Shown here piece after piece: positions 27,973 through 37,158 of a stretch of 64,000 nt of DNA. Position numbers and translations under genes: made by a program. The stretch's first letter is position 1. The number at the start of each line of letters is the position of its first letter. The DNA is taken from positions 4,537,501-4,601,500 of the forward strand of contig NZ_FXUY01000001.1 in assembly GCF_900182985.1 (NCBI RefSeq), in the 5' to 3' direction. Under the pieces are notes generated by a model. The model made no database searches. It was not told the origin of the DNA and saw only the letters and a list, made by a program, of their open reading frames with translations. Source of the DNA: Pseudomonas helmanticensis (GTDB taxonomy: Bacteria; Pseudomonadota; Gammaproteobacteria; Pseudomonadales; Pseudomonadaceae).

Positions 27973-29466
27973 ATGACCACCCTGACTCGTGCCGACTGGG
28001 AGCAACGCGCCCGCGACCTGAAAATCGAAGGCCGCGCCTACCTCAATGGCGAATACACCGACGCCGTCTCCGGCGAAACCTTCGAGTGCATCAGCCCGGT
28101 CGATGGCCGTCTGCTCGGCAAGATTGCCAGCTGTGACGCCGCCGACGCTCAACGCGCTGTGGAAAACGCCCGCGCTACTTTCAATTCCGGCGTCTGGTCG
28201 CGCCTGGCGCCGACCAAGCGCAAAGCCACCATGATCCGTTTTGCCAGCCTGCTGAAACAGCACGCTGAAGAGCTGGCCCTGCTCGAAACCCTCGACATGG
28301 GCAAACCGATCAGCGACTCGCTGTACATCGACGTCCCGGGCGCGGCGCAAGCGCTGAGCTGGAGCGGTGAAGCGATCGACAAGATTTACGACGAAGTGGC
28401 GGCGACTCCGCACGATCAACTGGGTCTGGTGACCCGCGAGCCAGTGGGCGTGGTCGGTGCCATCGTGCCGTGGAACTTCCCGTTGATGATGGCCTGCTGG
28501 AAGCTCGGCCCGGCGCTGTCGACCGGTAACTCGGTGATTCTCAAACCGTCGGAAAAATCCCCGCTGACCGCCATCCGCATTGCCGCGCTGGCCGTTGAAG
28601 CCGGTATTCCGAAAGGCGTGCTCAACGTGCTGCCGGGCTACGGCCACACCGTCGGCAAGGCGCTGGCCCTGCACAACGATGTCGACACCTTGGTGTTCAC
28701 CGGTTCGACCAAGATCGCCAAGCAACTGATGATCTACTCCGGCGAATCGAACATGAAACGCGTCTGGCTGGAAGCCGGTGGCAAGAGCCCGAACATCGTC
28801 TTTGCCGACGCGCCGGATCTGCAAGCCGCCGCCGAATCTGCCGCCAGCGCCATCGCCTTCAACCAGGGCGAAGTCTGCACTGCCGGTTCGCGTCTGCTGG
28901 TCGAGCGTTCGATCAAGGACAAATTCCTGCCGATGGTGATCGAGGCGCTGAAAGCCTGGAAACCGGGCAACCCGCTGGATCCGGCGACCAACGTCGGCGC
29001 GCTGGTGGATACGCAGCAGATGAATACCGTGCTGTCGTACATCGAATCCGGCCATACCGATGGCGCCAAACTGGTGGCTGGCGGCAAGCGCATCCTGCAG
29101 GAGACCGGTGGCACCTACGTTGAGCCAACGATTTTCGATGGCGTGAGCAACGCGATGAAGATTGCCCAGGAAGAGATTTTCGGCCCAGTGCTGTCGGTGA
29201 TCGCTTTCGATACGGCTGAAGAGGCGATCCAGATCGCCAACGACACGCCGTACGGTCTGGCCGCTGCGGTCTGGACTCAGGACATCTCCAAGGCCCACTT
29301 GACCGCCAAAGCGCTGCGCGCCGGTAGCGTCTGGGTCAACCAATATGATGGCGGCGACATGACCGCGCCGTTCGGTGGCTTCAAGCAGTCGGGCAACGGT
29401 CGCGACAAGTCGCTGCACGCTTTCGACAAGTACACCGAGCTGAAAGCGACGTGGATCAAGCTGTAA
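27973..29466 (+). CDS. pauC: Gamma-glutamyl-gamma-aminobutyraldehyde dehydrogenase PauC/KauB
   Basis: This 497-residue NAD(P)-dependent aldehyde dehydrogenase oxidises aldehydes from putrescine and other polyamines (and guanidinobutyraldehyde) to the acids. It has 'VVGAIVPWNFPLMMACWKLG' (cofactor region), 'FTGSTKIAKQL', 'WLEAGGKSPNIVF' with the general-base Glu, and the catalytic Cys in 'FNQGEVCTAGSR'. Near-full match to remembered pseudomonad KauB/PauC sequences supports the name. The ATG at 27973 has GGAGG 8-9 nt upstream; the frame from 27853 is leader. The PauB-like oxidase (39116) and PauR (44621) of the same pathway lie downstream in this window. Confidence 0.88.
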   Translation: MTTLTRADWEQRARDLKIEGRAYLNGEYTDAVSGETFECISPVDGRLLGKIASCDAADAQRAVENARATFNSGVWSRLAPTKRKATMIRFASLLKQHAEELALLETLDMGKPISDSLYIDVPGAAQALSWSGEAIDKIYDEVAATPHDQLGLVTREPVGVVGAIVPWNFPLMMACWKLGPALSTGNSVILKPSEKSPLTAIRIAALAVEAGIPKGVLNVLPGYGHTVGKALALHNDVDTLVFTGSTKIAKQLMIYSGESNMKRVWLEAGGKSPNIVFADAPDLQAAAESAASAIAFNQGEVCTAGSRLLVERSIKDKFLPMVIEALKAWKPGNPLDPATNVGALVDTQQMNTVLSYIESGHTDGAKLVAGGKRILQETGGTYVEPTIFDGVSNAMKIAQEEIFGPVLSVIAFDTAEEAIQIANDTPYGLAAAVWTQDISKAHLTAKALRAGSVWVNQYDGGDMTAPFGGFKQSGNGRDKSLHAFDKYTELKATWIKL

Positions 29467-29520
29467 GCCGTTAACGGGAGCGCGGTCACGCCGGGCTACC
29501 TGACGAAACAGAGATCCCCT

Positions 29521-29610
29521 GTGGGAGCGGGCTTGCTCGCGAATGCGGTGCATCAGTCAGCACATTTGCTGAATGTGAAACCGTATTCGCGAGCAAGCCC
29601 GCTCCCACAG
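29521..29610. repeat. REP-like repeat pair, family B variant
   Basis: Arms GTGGGAGCGGGCTTGCTCGC and GCGAGCAAGCCCGCTCCCAC are inverted around a 50-nt spacer. The pair lies between two genes on the same strand, pauC and the MFS gene. Confidence 0.85.
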
Positions 29611-29654
29611 TGGTTTTGCGGTGCACATAATAATTACCCACAGGAGCGTGGAAC

Positions 29655-30797
29655 ATGCGTTGGGCGACGTATTTCGCCGTGTTGGCGTCTGTCCTGAGTG
29701 TCGGCCTGGCCCTGGGGGTCAGTATGCCGCTGGTGTCGTTGCGCCTGGAGGGTTGGGGTTACGGCTCTTTCGCCATCGGTGTGATGGCGGCGATGCCGGC
29801 GATTGGCGTGTTGTTGGGCGCAAAGATTTCCAGCCATCTGGCAGCGCGCTTCGGCACAGCCAACCTGATGCGCCTGTGCCTGTGGGCCGGGGCGCTGTCG
29901 ATTGGCTTGTTGGCGTTGTTGCCGAGCTACCCGATCTGGCTGCTGTTGCGCCTGATGATCGGCGTGATCTTGACCATCGTGTTCATCCTCGGTGAAAGCT
30001 GGATCAATCAACTGGTGGTCGAAAACTGGCGCGGGCGATTAGTGGCGCTGTATGGCAGCAGCTATGCCTTGAGCCAGTTGTCTGGCCCGCTGCTGCTGGG
30101 CGCGCTAGGCACCGAAGACGATTACGGATTCTGGGTTGGCGTCGGCTTGCTGTTGGTTTCGCCGTTGCTGTTGCTGGGCCGTAGCGGTGCACCAAGCAGC
30201 GAAGCGAGCAGCGTGACGTTCCGCGACCTGTGGGTATTCGCGCGCGACCTGCCGGCGATTGCCTGGGCGGTATCGTTGTTCGCCGCGTTCGAGGCAATGA
30301 TTTTGACGCTGTTGCCGGTGTATTGCCTGCAACAGGGCTTCACTGCCGAAATCGCGCTGGCGATGGTCAGTACTGTGGTGGTCGGCGATGCATTGCTGCA
30401 ATTGCCGATTGGCGCGTTGGCCGATTACCTGTCGCGGCGCACGTTGTTTGCCGGCTGCGCGGTGGTGCTGATGCTGTCGAGTCTGGCGATTCCGCTGTTG
30501 CTCGATACGCTGCTGATCTGGCCGTTGTGGGTGTTGTTTGGCGCCAGTGCCGGTGGTTTGTTCACCTTGTCGCTGATTTTGATTGGTGAGCGTTATCGCG
30601 ACGATGCGCTAGTGCGCGCCAATGCGCATATCGCGCAGCTGTGGGGCGTCGGTTGTCTGATCGGGCCGCTGGCGGCGGGGGCGGGGAGCCAATGGATCAG
30701 CGGGCATGCGTTGCCGCTGTTGATGGCGATCGGGGCGTTTGGGTTGGTGATATTGCTATTGCGCCAAGGGGCATTTGGTACAGAGCAAACGGCTTAA
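29655..30797 (+). CDS. MFS transporter
   Basis: This 380-residue major facilitator has about 12 transmembrane segments. The short loop after helix 2 reads 'GAKISSHLAARFGTANLMR', the position of the MFS motif A, and 'VIFILGESWINQLV'-like sequence (TIVFILGESWIN) resembles the YcaD subgroup. The substrate is unknown. The ATG at 29655 follows CAGGAG with good spacing. A repeat separates it from pauC, so co-transcription is uncertain. Confidence 0.83.
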   Translation: MRWATYFAVLASVLSVGLALGVSMPLVSLRLEGWGYGSFAIGVMAAMPAIGVLLGAKISSHLAARFGTANLMRLCLWAGALSIGLLALLPSYPIWLLLRLMIGVILTIVFILGESWINQLVVENWRGRLVALYGSSYALSQLSGPLLLGALGTEDDYGFWVGVGLLLVSPLLLLGRSGAPSSEASSVTFRDLWVFARDLPAIAWAVSLFAAFEAMILTLLPVYCLQQGFTAEIALAMVSTVVVGDALLQLPIGALADYLSRRTLFAGCAVVLMLSSLAIPLLLDTLLIWPLWVLFGASAGGLFTLSLILIGERYRDDALVRANAHIAQLWGVGCLIGPLAAGAGSQWISGHALPLLMAIGAFGLVILLLRQGAFGTEQTA

Positions 30798-30883
30798 GGT
30801 CAAAAGATCGCAGCCTGCGGCAGCTCCTACAGTTGAAATGTATGTCCATGTAGGAGCTGCCGCAGGCTGCGATCTTTTGCTTT
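30797..30883. repeat. REP-like repeat pair, family A
   Basis: Inverted arms with the core AAAGATCGCAGCCTGCGGCA surround TTGAAATGTATGTCCATG, between the convergent MFS and phospholipase D genes and touching both stops. Confidence 0.88.
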
Positions 30884-32452
30884 TCAAAGCATCCGCTCAA
30901 GCCCCACGGTGGTGCTGAACCACGCATTGAAGCGTCGCCACCAACTCCCCGGCTCTTTGCTCAGTGTGTGCATCTGGCCATTGTCTTCGGTCACCCAGAC
31001 AATCTTGCCATCCTGCAATTTCGCCTCATAACTCAACGCTGGTGCCATACCCTGCAACGCGAGCTCGCGCACATGTTCGGCCAGTTCGGGGCTGTCGACC
31101 AACACGCCGACTTCGGTGTTCCACAACACCGAACGCGGGTCAAAGTTGAACGAGCCAATGAACGATTTCTGCCGATCGAAGATCATCGCCTTGCTGTGCA
31201 GGCTTGAATCCGAGCCGCGAAACGACTTGCTGTAAAACACATGCGGCCCGCTGCCGTAGTTATCCCCAGGCTGGCGTCGCAACTCATACAGCTTCACGCC
31301 ATGTTCCAGCAGTGCCTTGCGATAGGGCGCATAACCGCCGTGCACTGCGGGCACATCGGTGGCCTCCAGCGAGTTGGTCAGCAGGCTCACCGCCACGCCG
31401 GCATCGGCGCGTCCGGTCAGGTACACCAACCCTGGCTGGCCCGGCACGAAGTACGCCGAGATCATGATCAGTTCTTTGCTGACACCCCTCAGCTCTGGCG
31501 CCAGTTGCGTGGTCAGCAGCAATTGCGGATCCGGCTCGTCCTTGGCCAGCACCTTGCTCGGCGCGTCCCACAGCGCCTGATTCCACGCCCAGATCAGCTC
31601 CTTGCGCCAGATGTCCATGCGCGGCTCGGTGGTGAAGGTCATCAGCTGCTGATAGAGCGCGTGATTCTGTTTGCGCGTGTCTTCCAGCGATTCTTCCAGG
31701 CGCGTGCGGGTGTTCTGCAAATCCCGGGCTGAGGGTTTGCTGGAGAGGAATTCGTCGATCGGTTTGCTCAGCGCGCTGTTCCAGTATTGGTCGAAACTGT
31801 GCCCGAGCTGCTCGGCCACCGGCCCCATGCTGAGCATGTCGATGTCAGTGAAATTCAGGTTCGGCTCGGCATCGAAATACTCATCGCCCAGATTGCGCCC
31901 GCCGACGATGGCCGCACTGTTGTCCGCCAGCCACAACTTGTTATGCATGCGCCGATGCTGCAACGACAGGTTGAACAGGCGTCCTGCTGCGCGCGTTACG
32001 CCGGTGCTGCGCCCCAGATGCAGAGGGTTGAACAGCCGGATCTGGATCTGTGGATGCGCGGCCAGGGTGGCGATGATCTGGTCGAGGCCGTCGCTGGTGG
32101 TGTCGTCGAGCAGGATGCGCACGCGCACGCCACGGTCGGCCGCCTTGAGCACCTCTTCCACCAGCATGCGCGTGCTGATGCCGTCGTGAACGATGTAGTA
32201 CTGCAAATCGAGGCTGACCTGCGCATTGCGGATCAGCTCGGCGCGGGCGGTGAAAGACTCGGTGCTGTTGGACAGCAGGCGAAAGCCGGAACGGCCCTGA
32301 TGGGGTGCGGCCTGGGCCTGGATTGAGCGGCCGAAGCTGGAGCTGGACGCCGGCAAGGCCTGGCTCGGTTCGCGCGGCACATCGAGCGTGGCACAGCCGT
32401 TCAAGAGCAAGGCGAGCAGCGCTGCAGCGATCAGTTTTTGTCCGGGAATCAC
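30884..32452 (-). CDS. Phospholipase D family lipoprotein
   Basis: This 522-residue protein has two HKD motifs: HNKLWLADNSAAIVGGRN and HSKAMIFDRQKSFIGSFNFD. It therefore belongs to the PLD/cardiolipin synthase superfamily and may act as a phospholipase or phosphatidyltransferase. With the GTG at 32452 the N-terminus is a lipoprotein signal (VIPGQKLIAAALLALLLNGC; Cys about 19), pointing to a periplasmic or outer-membrane location. An ATG at 32557 would add 35 unconvincing residues before the lipobox. 'LDLQYYIVHDGISTRMLVEEV' and 'ELIMISAYFVPGQPGLVYL' fit the ClsC-like branch. It is probably monocistronic. Confidence 0.85.
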   Translation of the reverse strand: MIPGQKLIAAALLALLLNGCATLDVPREPSQALPASSSSFGRSIQAQAAPHQGRSGFRLLSNSTESFTARAELIRNAQVSLDLQYYIVHDGISTRMLVEEVLKAADRGVRVRILLDDTTSDGLDQIIATLAAHPQIQIRLFNPLHLGRSTGVTRAAGRLFNLSLQHRRMHNKLWLADNSAAIVGGRNLGDEYFDAEPNLNFTDIDMLSMGPVAEQLGHSFDQYWNSALSKPIDEFLSSKPSARDLQNTRTRLEESLEDTRKQNHALYQQLMTFTTEPRMDIWRKELIWAWNQALWDAPSKVLAKDEPDPQLLLTTQLAPELRGVSKELIMISAYFVPGQPGLVYLTGRADAGVAVSLLTNSLEATDVPAVHGGYAPYRKALLEHGVKLYELRRQPGDNYGSGPHVFYSKSFRGSDSSLHSKAMIFDRQKSFIGSFNFDPRSVLWNTEVGVLVDSPELAEHVRELALQGMAPALSYEAKLQDGKIVWVTEDNGQMHTLSKEPGSWWRRFNAWFSTTVGLERML

Positions 32453-32563
32453 GTGGCGGTCTCGGGTCGTGACGGAGGGCGAAGTATGGCATGGGCATCG
32501 CTGCCCTGAATTCAATCGATGGGTGCTGCAAGGCAGCAGCACGCAATGTTTTGTCATCGAGAA

Positions 32564-32703
32564 GTAGGAAATAGTTTCTTGGCAGCGATTGCCTATGAAT
32601 CAGGTCGATTTTTCCCCATCCAGGCGATGTTTTCTCCTACAGATTTATCCTCCAAAAGCCGCAATTATCCGCCCGCTTACTTACGTGTGAAGTCAGTAGG
32701 AAG
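32564..32703. promoter_or_regulatory. Three BvgA/EvgA-like boxes upstream of the fimbrial operon
   Basis: GTAGGAAA (32564-32571), TTTCTCCTACAG (32631-32642) and GTAGGAAG (32696-32703) are copies of one heptamer in alternating orientation. Reversed, they read TTTCCTAC, similar to the TTCCTA elements bound by BvgA/EvgA-type response regulators. They lie 33-172 nt upstream of the first fimbrial gene. No other feature is seen in the 32453-32735 gap. Confidence 0.35.
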
Positions 32704-32735
32704 CTTTTTTGTTAATGACATGGAAGATACGGCTT

Positions 32736-33386
32736 ATGAAAAACACCCACCGGCTCGCCGTCCTCGCTGCGGCCTTGCTACCCTCGCTGGCATTGGCGGA
32801 GAGCGTTGACCTGAGCGTCATCGGCACCATCATTCCGACCTCCTGCATCCCGGCTTTTGCCGGGGGCGGAACGGTAGACTTGCGCAAGATTTCCGCGTCC
32901 ACGCTTAACGCCACCACGCAAACGTTGCTGCCGGAACGAGACATCTCGCTGCACATCAATTGCGACGCCCCGGCTCCGGTTGAAGTGTCGGTTCGCGATA
33001 ACCGTGCAGCGACCAAATTGCCGGGGATCAGCGACGGCGCCGGTCAAAGTGATCCGGTGTTGTTCTTCGGTCTTGGCGCCATCGATGGCACGCGGATCGG
33101 TGGATTTGCCCTGCGCCATGGCACTCCGGAGACTGACGGAACAAGTCGCGCACTGCTGACCCGCACGCTCGCAGCGCCAGCATGGGGCGTGCCGTCCAGC
33201 TCCTTGGTGAGCAATGCCCCGGCGCTGTATTCCTGGGGTGTCAATGCCGCGACAGGGCCTGTTGCCGCTCGGCATCACGGCTTCCCGATGAGCTTGCTGC
33301 CGATCATTGGCGCGAGTAACAACTTGCCGATCGCCAACGAGATCCCGCTCGATGGCTCGGTGACCTTCGACATGTTCTACCTCTGA
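32736..33386 (+). CDS. DUF1120-type fimbrial subunit
   Basis: This 216-residue secreted protein has a signal peptide (MKNTHRLAVLAAALLPSLALA) and 'VIGTIIPTSCIPAFAGGGTVDL', with a Cys pair spaced like a pilin disulfide (Cys in TSCIP and in INCDAP). The pattern matches DUF1120 proteins, the main subunits of some Pseudomonas chaperone-usher systems. The C-terminus ends 'DGSVTFDMFYL', the alternating hydrophobic beta strand recognised by the chaperone. The ATG at 32736 has GGAAG upstream; a longer start at 32709 would hide the signal peptide. It is the first gene of a four-gene operon. Confidence 0.78.
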   Translation: MKNTHRLAVLAAALLPSLALAESVDLSVIGTIIPTSCIPAFAGGGTVDLRKISASTLNATTQTLLPERDISLHINCDAPAPVEVSVRDNRAATKLPGISDGAGQSDPVLFFGLGAIDGTRIGGFALRHGTPETDGTSRALLTRTLAAPAWGVPSSSLVSNAPALYSWGVNAATGPVAARHHGFPMSLLPIIGASNNLPIANEIPLDGSVTFDMFYL

Positions 33387-33486
33387 CCGTCGAGCCCGGC
33401 GGCCACCAGGTTGCCGGGCTTTTCCTCCCGACAGGAACACGCCGGCAGCGCCGGAAACGTGGCCTGGAATTTTCCGGTATTGACCG

Positions 33487-34197
33487 ATGCCCCTTTCATT
33501 CAATCCTGCTTTGAAGCAGGTTTCCCTGTGGCTGTTTGCCGGCCTTTCGATGTCGTTTGCGCAAGGCGCCGGCATGGTTCCGCAAACGCCGGTATTGGTC
33601 GTCGAGCAGAGCCTCGGCGAAGCCATCATGAACGTGCGCAATACCGATGCTCATCCCGCGCTCCTGTACACCACCGTCGAAAACACCGAAGCGGACGATG
33701 AGGTCCTGCTGGTTTTCACTCCCCCGGTTGCGCGTGTCGAGGCTGGCCAGATTCAGCAGGTTCGGTTCATTCTGCAGAGCGCTCAGCCCTTGCAGACCGA
33801 ACGTTTGAAGCGGGTCATCTTCGAAGGGATCAATCCGGTTGCGGCCGCGGGTGGCGCGCGCGTCAGCCTCGGCGTGCGGCAGAACTTGCCGGTGATCCTG
33901 CGTCCGGCCGGATTGCCCGTCGAGCGTGAGCCGTGGAAGCGCCTCGCCTGGACCGTCACGCTGGATGGCTTGCACGTGCACAACCCCAGTCCTTACGTCG
34001 TGCGGCTCGGCAAAGCGCTTACACCGTTGCCTGGCTCACGCCCGGTCGAACTGCCGCGCACCTACATTCTGCCGGGCGAGCGACTGCAGCTTGATTTGCC
34101 TTTGAGTACGCTGGCACAGGTGTCGTCGGTGCGGATATTCCCGGCGACGACATACGGTTTTGCTGTCGACCATTACGATGCCCCGGTGACACGTTGA
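33487..34197 (+). CDS. Periplasmic fimbrial chaperone
   Basis: This 236-residue PapD-like chaperone has a signal peptide ending near AQGAG. The N-terminal immunoglobulin-like domain contains 'VRNTDAHPALLYTTVENTE', 'LLVFTPPVARVEAGQIQQVRF' (the G1 strand region) and 'ERLKRVIFEGI'. It folds and caps subunits before delivery to the usher. It follows the subunit gene after 100 nt, and its stop overlaps the usher start. Confidence 0.88.
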   Translation: MPLSFNPALKQVSLWLFAGLSMSFAQGAGMVPQTPVLVVEQSLGEAIMNVRNTDAHPALLYTTVENTEADDEVLLVFTPPVARVEAGQIQQVRFILQSAQPLQTERLKRVIFEGINPVAAAGGARVSLGVRQNLPVILRPAGLPVEREPWKRLAWTVTLDGLHVHNPSPYVVRLGKALTPLPGSRPVELPRTYILPGERLQLDLPLSTLAQVSSVRIFPATTYGFAVDHYDAPVTR

Positions 34198-36623
34198 ACT
34201 GGATCTGCATCGCCGCGTCGTTGCTGGCGCTGGGTAACTGCGGATGGCGCGTGGCGCTGGCGGCAGAGCCGCTGACGTTCGACATTCAAGTGCTCAGGGA
34301 TCGCGGGATCGATCCGGCCTTGGCGGAGTATTTTCGTGATGCTCCGCGCTTCACCCAAGGCGCGCATGCCGTCGTGCTTGAAGTCAACGGACAGCCCAAG
34401 GGCCGTGTGCCGATGACATTCAACGATGTCGGCGAGTTGTGTCTGGGCACGCAATGGTTGAAGTCAGCCGGAGTTCTACTGCCCGCGTCTGTGCCGCTGC
34501 CGCCGGGGCAGTGTGTGACGGCTGCGCAGGGTTTTCCCGAGGCCATCGTGGAGTTGAACCCAGGCAGTCAGCAGGTCCGGTTGCTGGTGCCTACCGATAC
34601 GCTGACTGAGCCTGCGCGGGCGCAGCGCAGCTTTGCCAATGGTGGCGTGGCCGGTGTGTTCAATTACGATCTGTTGATGGCCGGCAGCCAACTCGACGGG
34701 CAGACCAGCAGCTATCGCAGCTTCAGCTCGGAAGCCGGATTGAATGCCGGTGCCTGGGTGTTGCGCAGTCGCCAGTCTTTCACGGCATTGCCCGAAAGCT
34801 CGCGGTTCGAGCATCTCTATGCCTACGCGATGCACACGCTGGAAGATCAGGATGCGAGCGTTCAGCTCGGTCAGCTCAACCTGGCATCGTCGCTGTTTGC
34901 CGGTGAGTCGTTCACTGGCGTACAGGTTTTTCCTGAAGCGGCCTTCGCCCGACTCGATGCCGCCCGCAACGGCGCCCGTGGCCAGGTGGAGGGGGTGGCT
35001 TACTCGCCGTCGCGTATCGAAGTCCGCCAGAACGGCGTGACGATCTACACGACGATGGTGCCTGGCGGGCCTTTTACCTTGCGCGCGCTGCCGTTGCTGA
35101 GCAATCAGCTCGATCTTGAGGTCGCGGTGCATGAGCAAGATGGTCAGGAGCGACGTTTTCGGGTGCCGGCGGCGAATCTGCAAGAGGCGCAGTCTGACGC
35201 CCCCGTGGGTTTCAATCTGGCGCTGGGCCGGGTCCGTCGACTGTCTGCGGATAACCGTGAGGCTCCGACATTCGCGGCGTTCAGCCAAGACTGGGAAATG
35301 CGCCGAGGCCTGCGTGCAACCGCCGGTGCGCTCGCGGGCAGCGCGTACTTGTCGGCCGGTTGGGGGCTGCAACAACAGTGGGCGGGGCCGATTACGCTGG
35401 GGCTGCGCCAAGTGGTGTCCGAACAGCGCGCGGCAGGGCTTGCGGGCGATCAATGGCAGCTGACATTCAGTGCGCCATTGGCGGCCAATCTCTCGGCGAG
35501 CCTGGTCGCGGTGCGCCAGAGCCGGGACTTTCGCACCTTGTCCGATACCGACTGGAATCAACGCCGGCATCAGGCCGAGTCACGCAAACGCGATCACTGG
35601 GTGTTTTCGCTCAATGGCGCCACCGATGACTGGGGCGCATTTGGCGCAAGCTGGTCACGTTATTCGAGTATGGACGAAGCACCAGTGTCGCAATTGGGGT
35701 TGTCCTGGTCGCTGACATTGCCGCAGCGCGTCAGCTTGTCACTGAGCGTTGAGCGAGGCATCGGTGGTGCCGAGGAATATCGTCCGGGCCGCGCAGCTTA
35801 CCTGACCGTGGGTATTCCGCTGGGCGGGCAAGGCCGGTTGCGCGGGTATGTGCGCAGTGACGAACGCTCGGGCATGCGCCAAGGGCTGGCCGTCAGCGCT
35901 GCAGTCAGCGAAACCCTGGCCTACACCGTCAATGCCGAGCACCGGGATAACACACCGGCGGCATTGGCTGCCCGAATCAATGCGTTGCCACGCTATACCA
36001 GCCTGGATGTCGGGCTCGGGCAGCGCGCGGGTGCGACGGAATATGATCTGGGCTTGCGCGGCGGCGTGTTGCTGCACCGTGATGGTGTCACGCTGTCACC
36101 CTATGCGCTGCGTGACACGCTGGGGGTGCTGAAGGCGGGTGAGCGTTCCGGGGTGCGGCTGCAAACGCCACAAGGCCCGGTCTGGACGGATGGCGCGGGG
36201 CGTGCGGTGGCGGCGAACCTGCCAGCCTATTCTCTGGCGCGGCTTGAGGTCGACCCACTGGGCCTGCCGCGTCATGTCGAAGTACTCAATGGCGTGCAGG
36301 AGGTGACGGTCGGACGGGGTTCGGTGCAGCACCTGGATTTTTCCCTGATTACCGTCCGGCGTCTGTTGCTCAAGGCTCGCTCGCAGGATCGGCAATGGTT
36401 GCCCAGAGGCTTGAGCGTGCTGGATGAACAGGGCCAGTATCTGACCTCCGTGATGGAGGCCGGGGCGATTTTCTTGCCGGACATCAAGCCTGCGCAGGTG
36501 TTGCGCGTGAGGTTGTCCGACAGCAGCCACTGCATCTTGCATTTCCCCCTGAGCGATTTTCCCGACGACGCCACGCAAATGGAAACCGTTGAGGCGATCT
36601 GCCGCCCTGCCATCCTGTCCTGA
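34194..36623 (+). CDS. Fimbrial outer-membrane usher
   Basis: This 809-residue usher has a signal peptide and an N-terminal chaperone-binding domain ('EPLTFDIQVLRDRGIDPALAEYF'). A long beta-barrel region follows with the typical 'YRSFSSEAGLNAGAWVLRSRQSF' and 'RIEVRQNGVTIYTTMVPGGPFTL'. The C-terminal domains end with 'SSHCILHFPLSDFPDD'. It polymerises subunits across the outer membrane. The start is a TTG whose last base begins ...TTGA, overlapping the chaperone stop by 4 nt, so translation is coupled. It is slightly short for the family but appears intact. Confidence 0.9.
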   Translation: MNWICIAASLLALGNCGWRVALAAEPLTFDIQVLRDRGIDPALAEYFRDAPRFTQGAHAVVLEVNGQPKGRVPMTFNDVGELCLGTQWLKSAGVLLPASVPLPPGQCVTAAQGFPEAIVELNPGSQQVRLLVPTDTLTEPARAQRSFANGGVAGVFNYDLLMAGSQLDGQTSSYRSFSSEAGLNAGAWVLRSRQSFTALPESSRFEHLYAYAMHTLEDQDASVQLGQLNLASSLFAGESFTGVQVFPEAAFARLDAARNGARGQVEGVAYSPSRIEVRQNGVTIYTTMVPGGPFTLRALPLLSNQLDLEVAVHEQDGQERRFRVPAANLQEAQSDAPVGFNLALGRVRRLSADNREAPTFAAFSQDWEMRRGLRATAGALAGSAYLSAGWGLQQQWAGPITLGLRQVVSEQRAAGLAGDQWQLTFSAPLAANLSASLVAVRQSRDFRTLSDTDWNQRRHQAESRKRDHWVFSLNGATDDWGAFGASWSRYSSMDEAPVSQLGLSWSLTLPQRVSLSLSVERGIGGAEEYRPGRAAYLTVGIPLGGQGRLRGYVRSDERSGMRQGLAVSAAVSETLAYTVNAEHRDNTPAALAARINALPRYTSLDVGLGQRAGATEYDLGLRGGVLLHRDGVTLSPYALRDTLGVLKAGERSGVRLQTPQGPVWTDGAGRAVAANLPAYSLARLEVDPLGLPRHVEVLNGVQEVTVGRGSVQHLDFSLITVRRLLLKARSQDRQWLPRGLSVLDEQGQYLTSVMEAGAIFLPDIKPAQVLRVRLSDSSHCILHFPLSDFPDDATQMETVEAICRPAILS

Positions 36624-36636
36624 TTGAGTGCCTGCC

Positions 36637-37158
36637 ATGAAACCTTGGGTTATTGCCGTATTGCCGGCTTGTTTTGCCTGTGCCTCCGCCTGGGCGAACG
36701 CTGCATGTGAGGTGGATCTGTCGCCAGCGACCGTGGATTTCGGCGCCACCACCCGCGCCGAACTCTTGCGTTTTGCAGGTGCGCAGGGCGCAGGATTTGG
36801 CCTGCGCAATGTGCATTTGCGCATCCAGTGCCCGCAAGTTCGTCCGATCAAATGGTCCTTTGTCGCGCCGGCGGCGGGCGCTCGAGGCTATCGCTGGGAG
36901 GCTGGCACGTTGCAAGTGCGGATTGTGGCTGCACGCCTGGATGGCGTGGCGGTGCAGTGGCGGCTGGAAAGCGGTCAGCCAGTCGAGGCGAATCTGTTAG
37001 CGCCGGGAGCGCGTATCGTGCCCTGGAGCGGAGCGGCTATTGCGCAGGGACGGTATCTGCAAGTGGAGCTCGAGATCGATGCCCAAGTGGCGGACGCCTC
37101 AAGCCGGGTGGCCGACCTGAGGCGATTCGAGGGCCACGGAACGTTTCAGATCGATTAG
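36637..37158 (+). CDS. Minor fimbrial subunit
   Basis: This 173-residue secreted protein has a signal peptide (MKPWVIAVLPACFACASAWANA). The mature protein starts ACEVDLSPATVDFG and carries a second Cys in 'LRIQCPQ', a classic pilin disulfide pair. The C-terminal 'FEGHGTFQID' resembles a pilin beta-zipper strand. The ATG at 36637 follows the usher after 13 nt. It may be a tip subunit or adhesin. Its stop codon overlaps that of the convergent MocR gene by 3 nt, with no terminator between them. Confidence 0.75.
   Translation: MKPWVIAVLPACFACASAWANAACEVDLSPATVDFGATTRAELLRFAGAQGAGFGLRNVHLRIQCPQVRPIKWSFVAPAAGARGYRWEAGTLQVRIVAARLDGVAVQWRLESGQPVEANLLAPGARIVPWSGAAIAQGRYLQVELEIDAQVADASSRVADLRRFEGHGTFQID

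Noticed and set aside
27862..29553. Long open frame (563 codons) on the minus strand
   Set aside because: It is antisense to pauC, which has all aldehyde dehydrogenase motifs. The antisense product has no domain signature.
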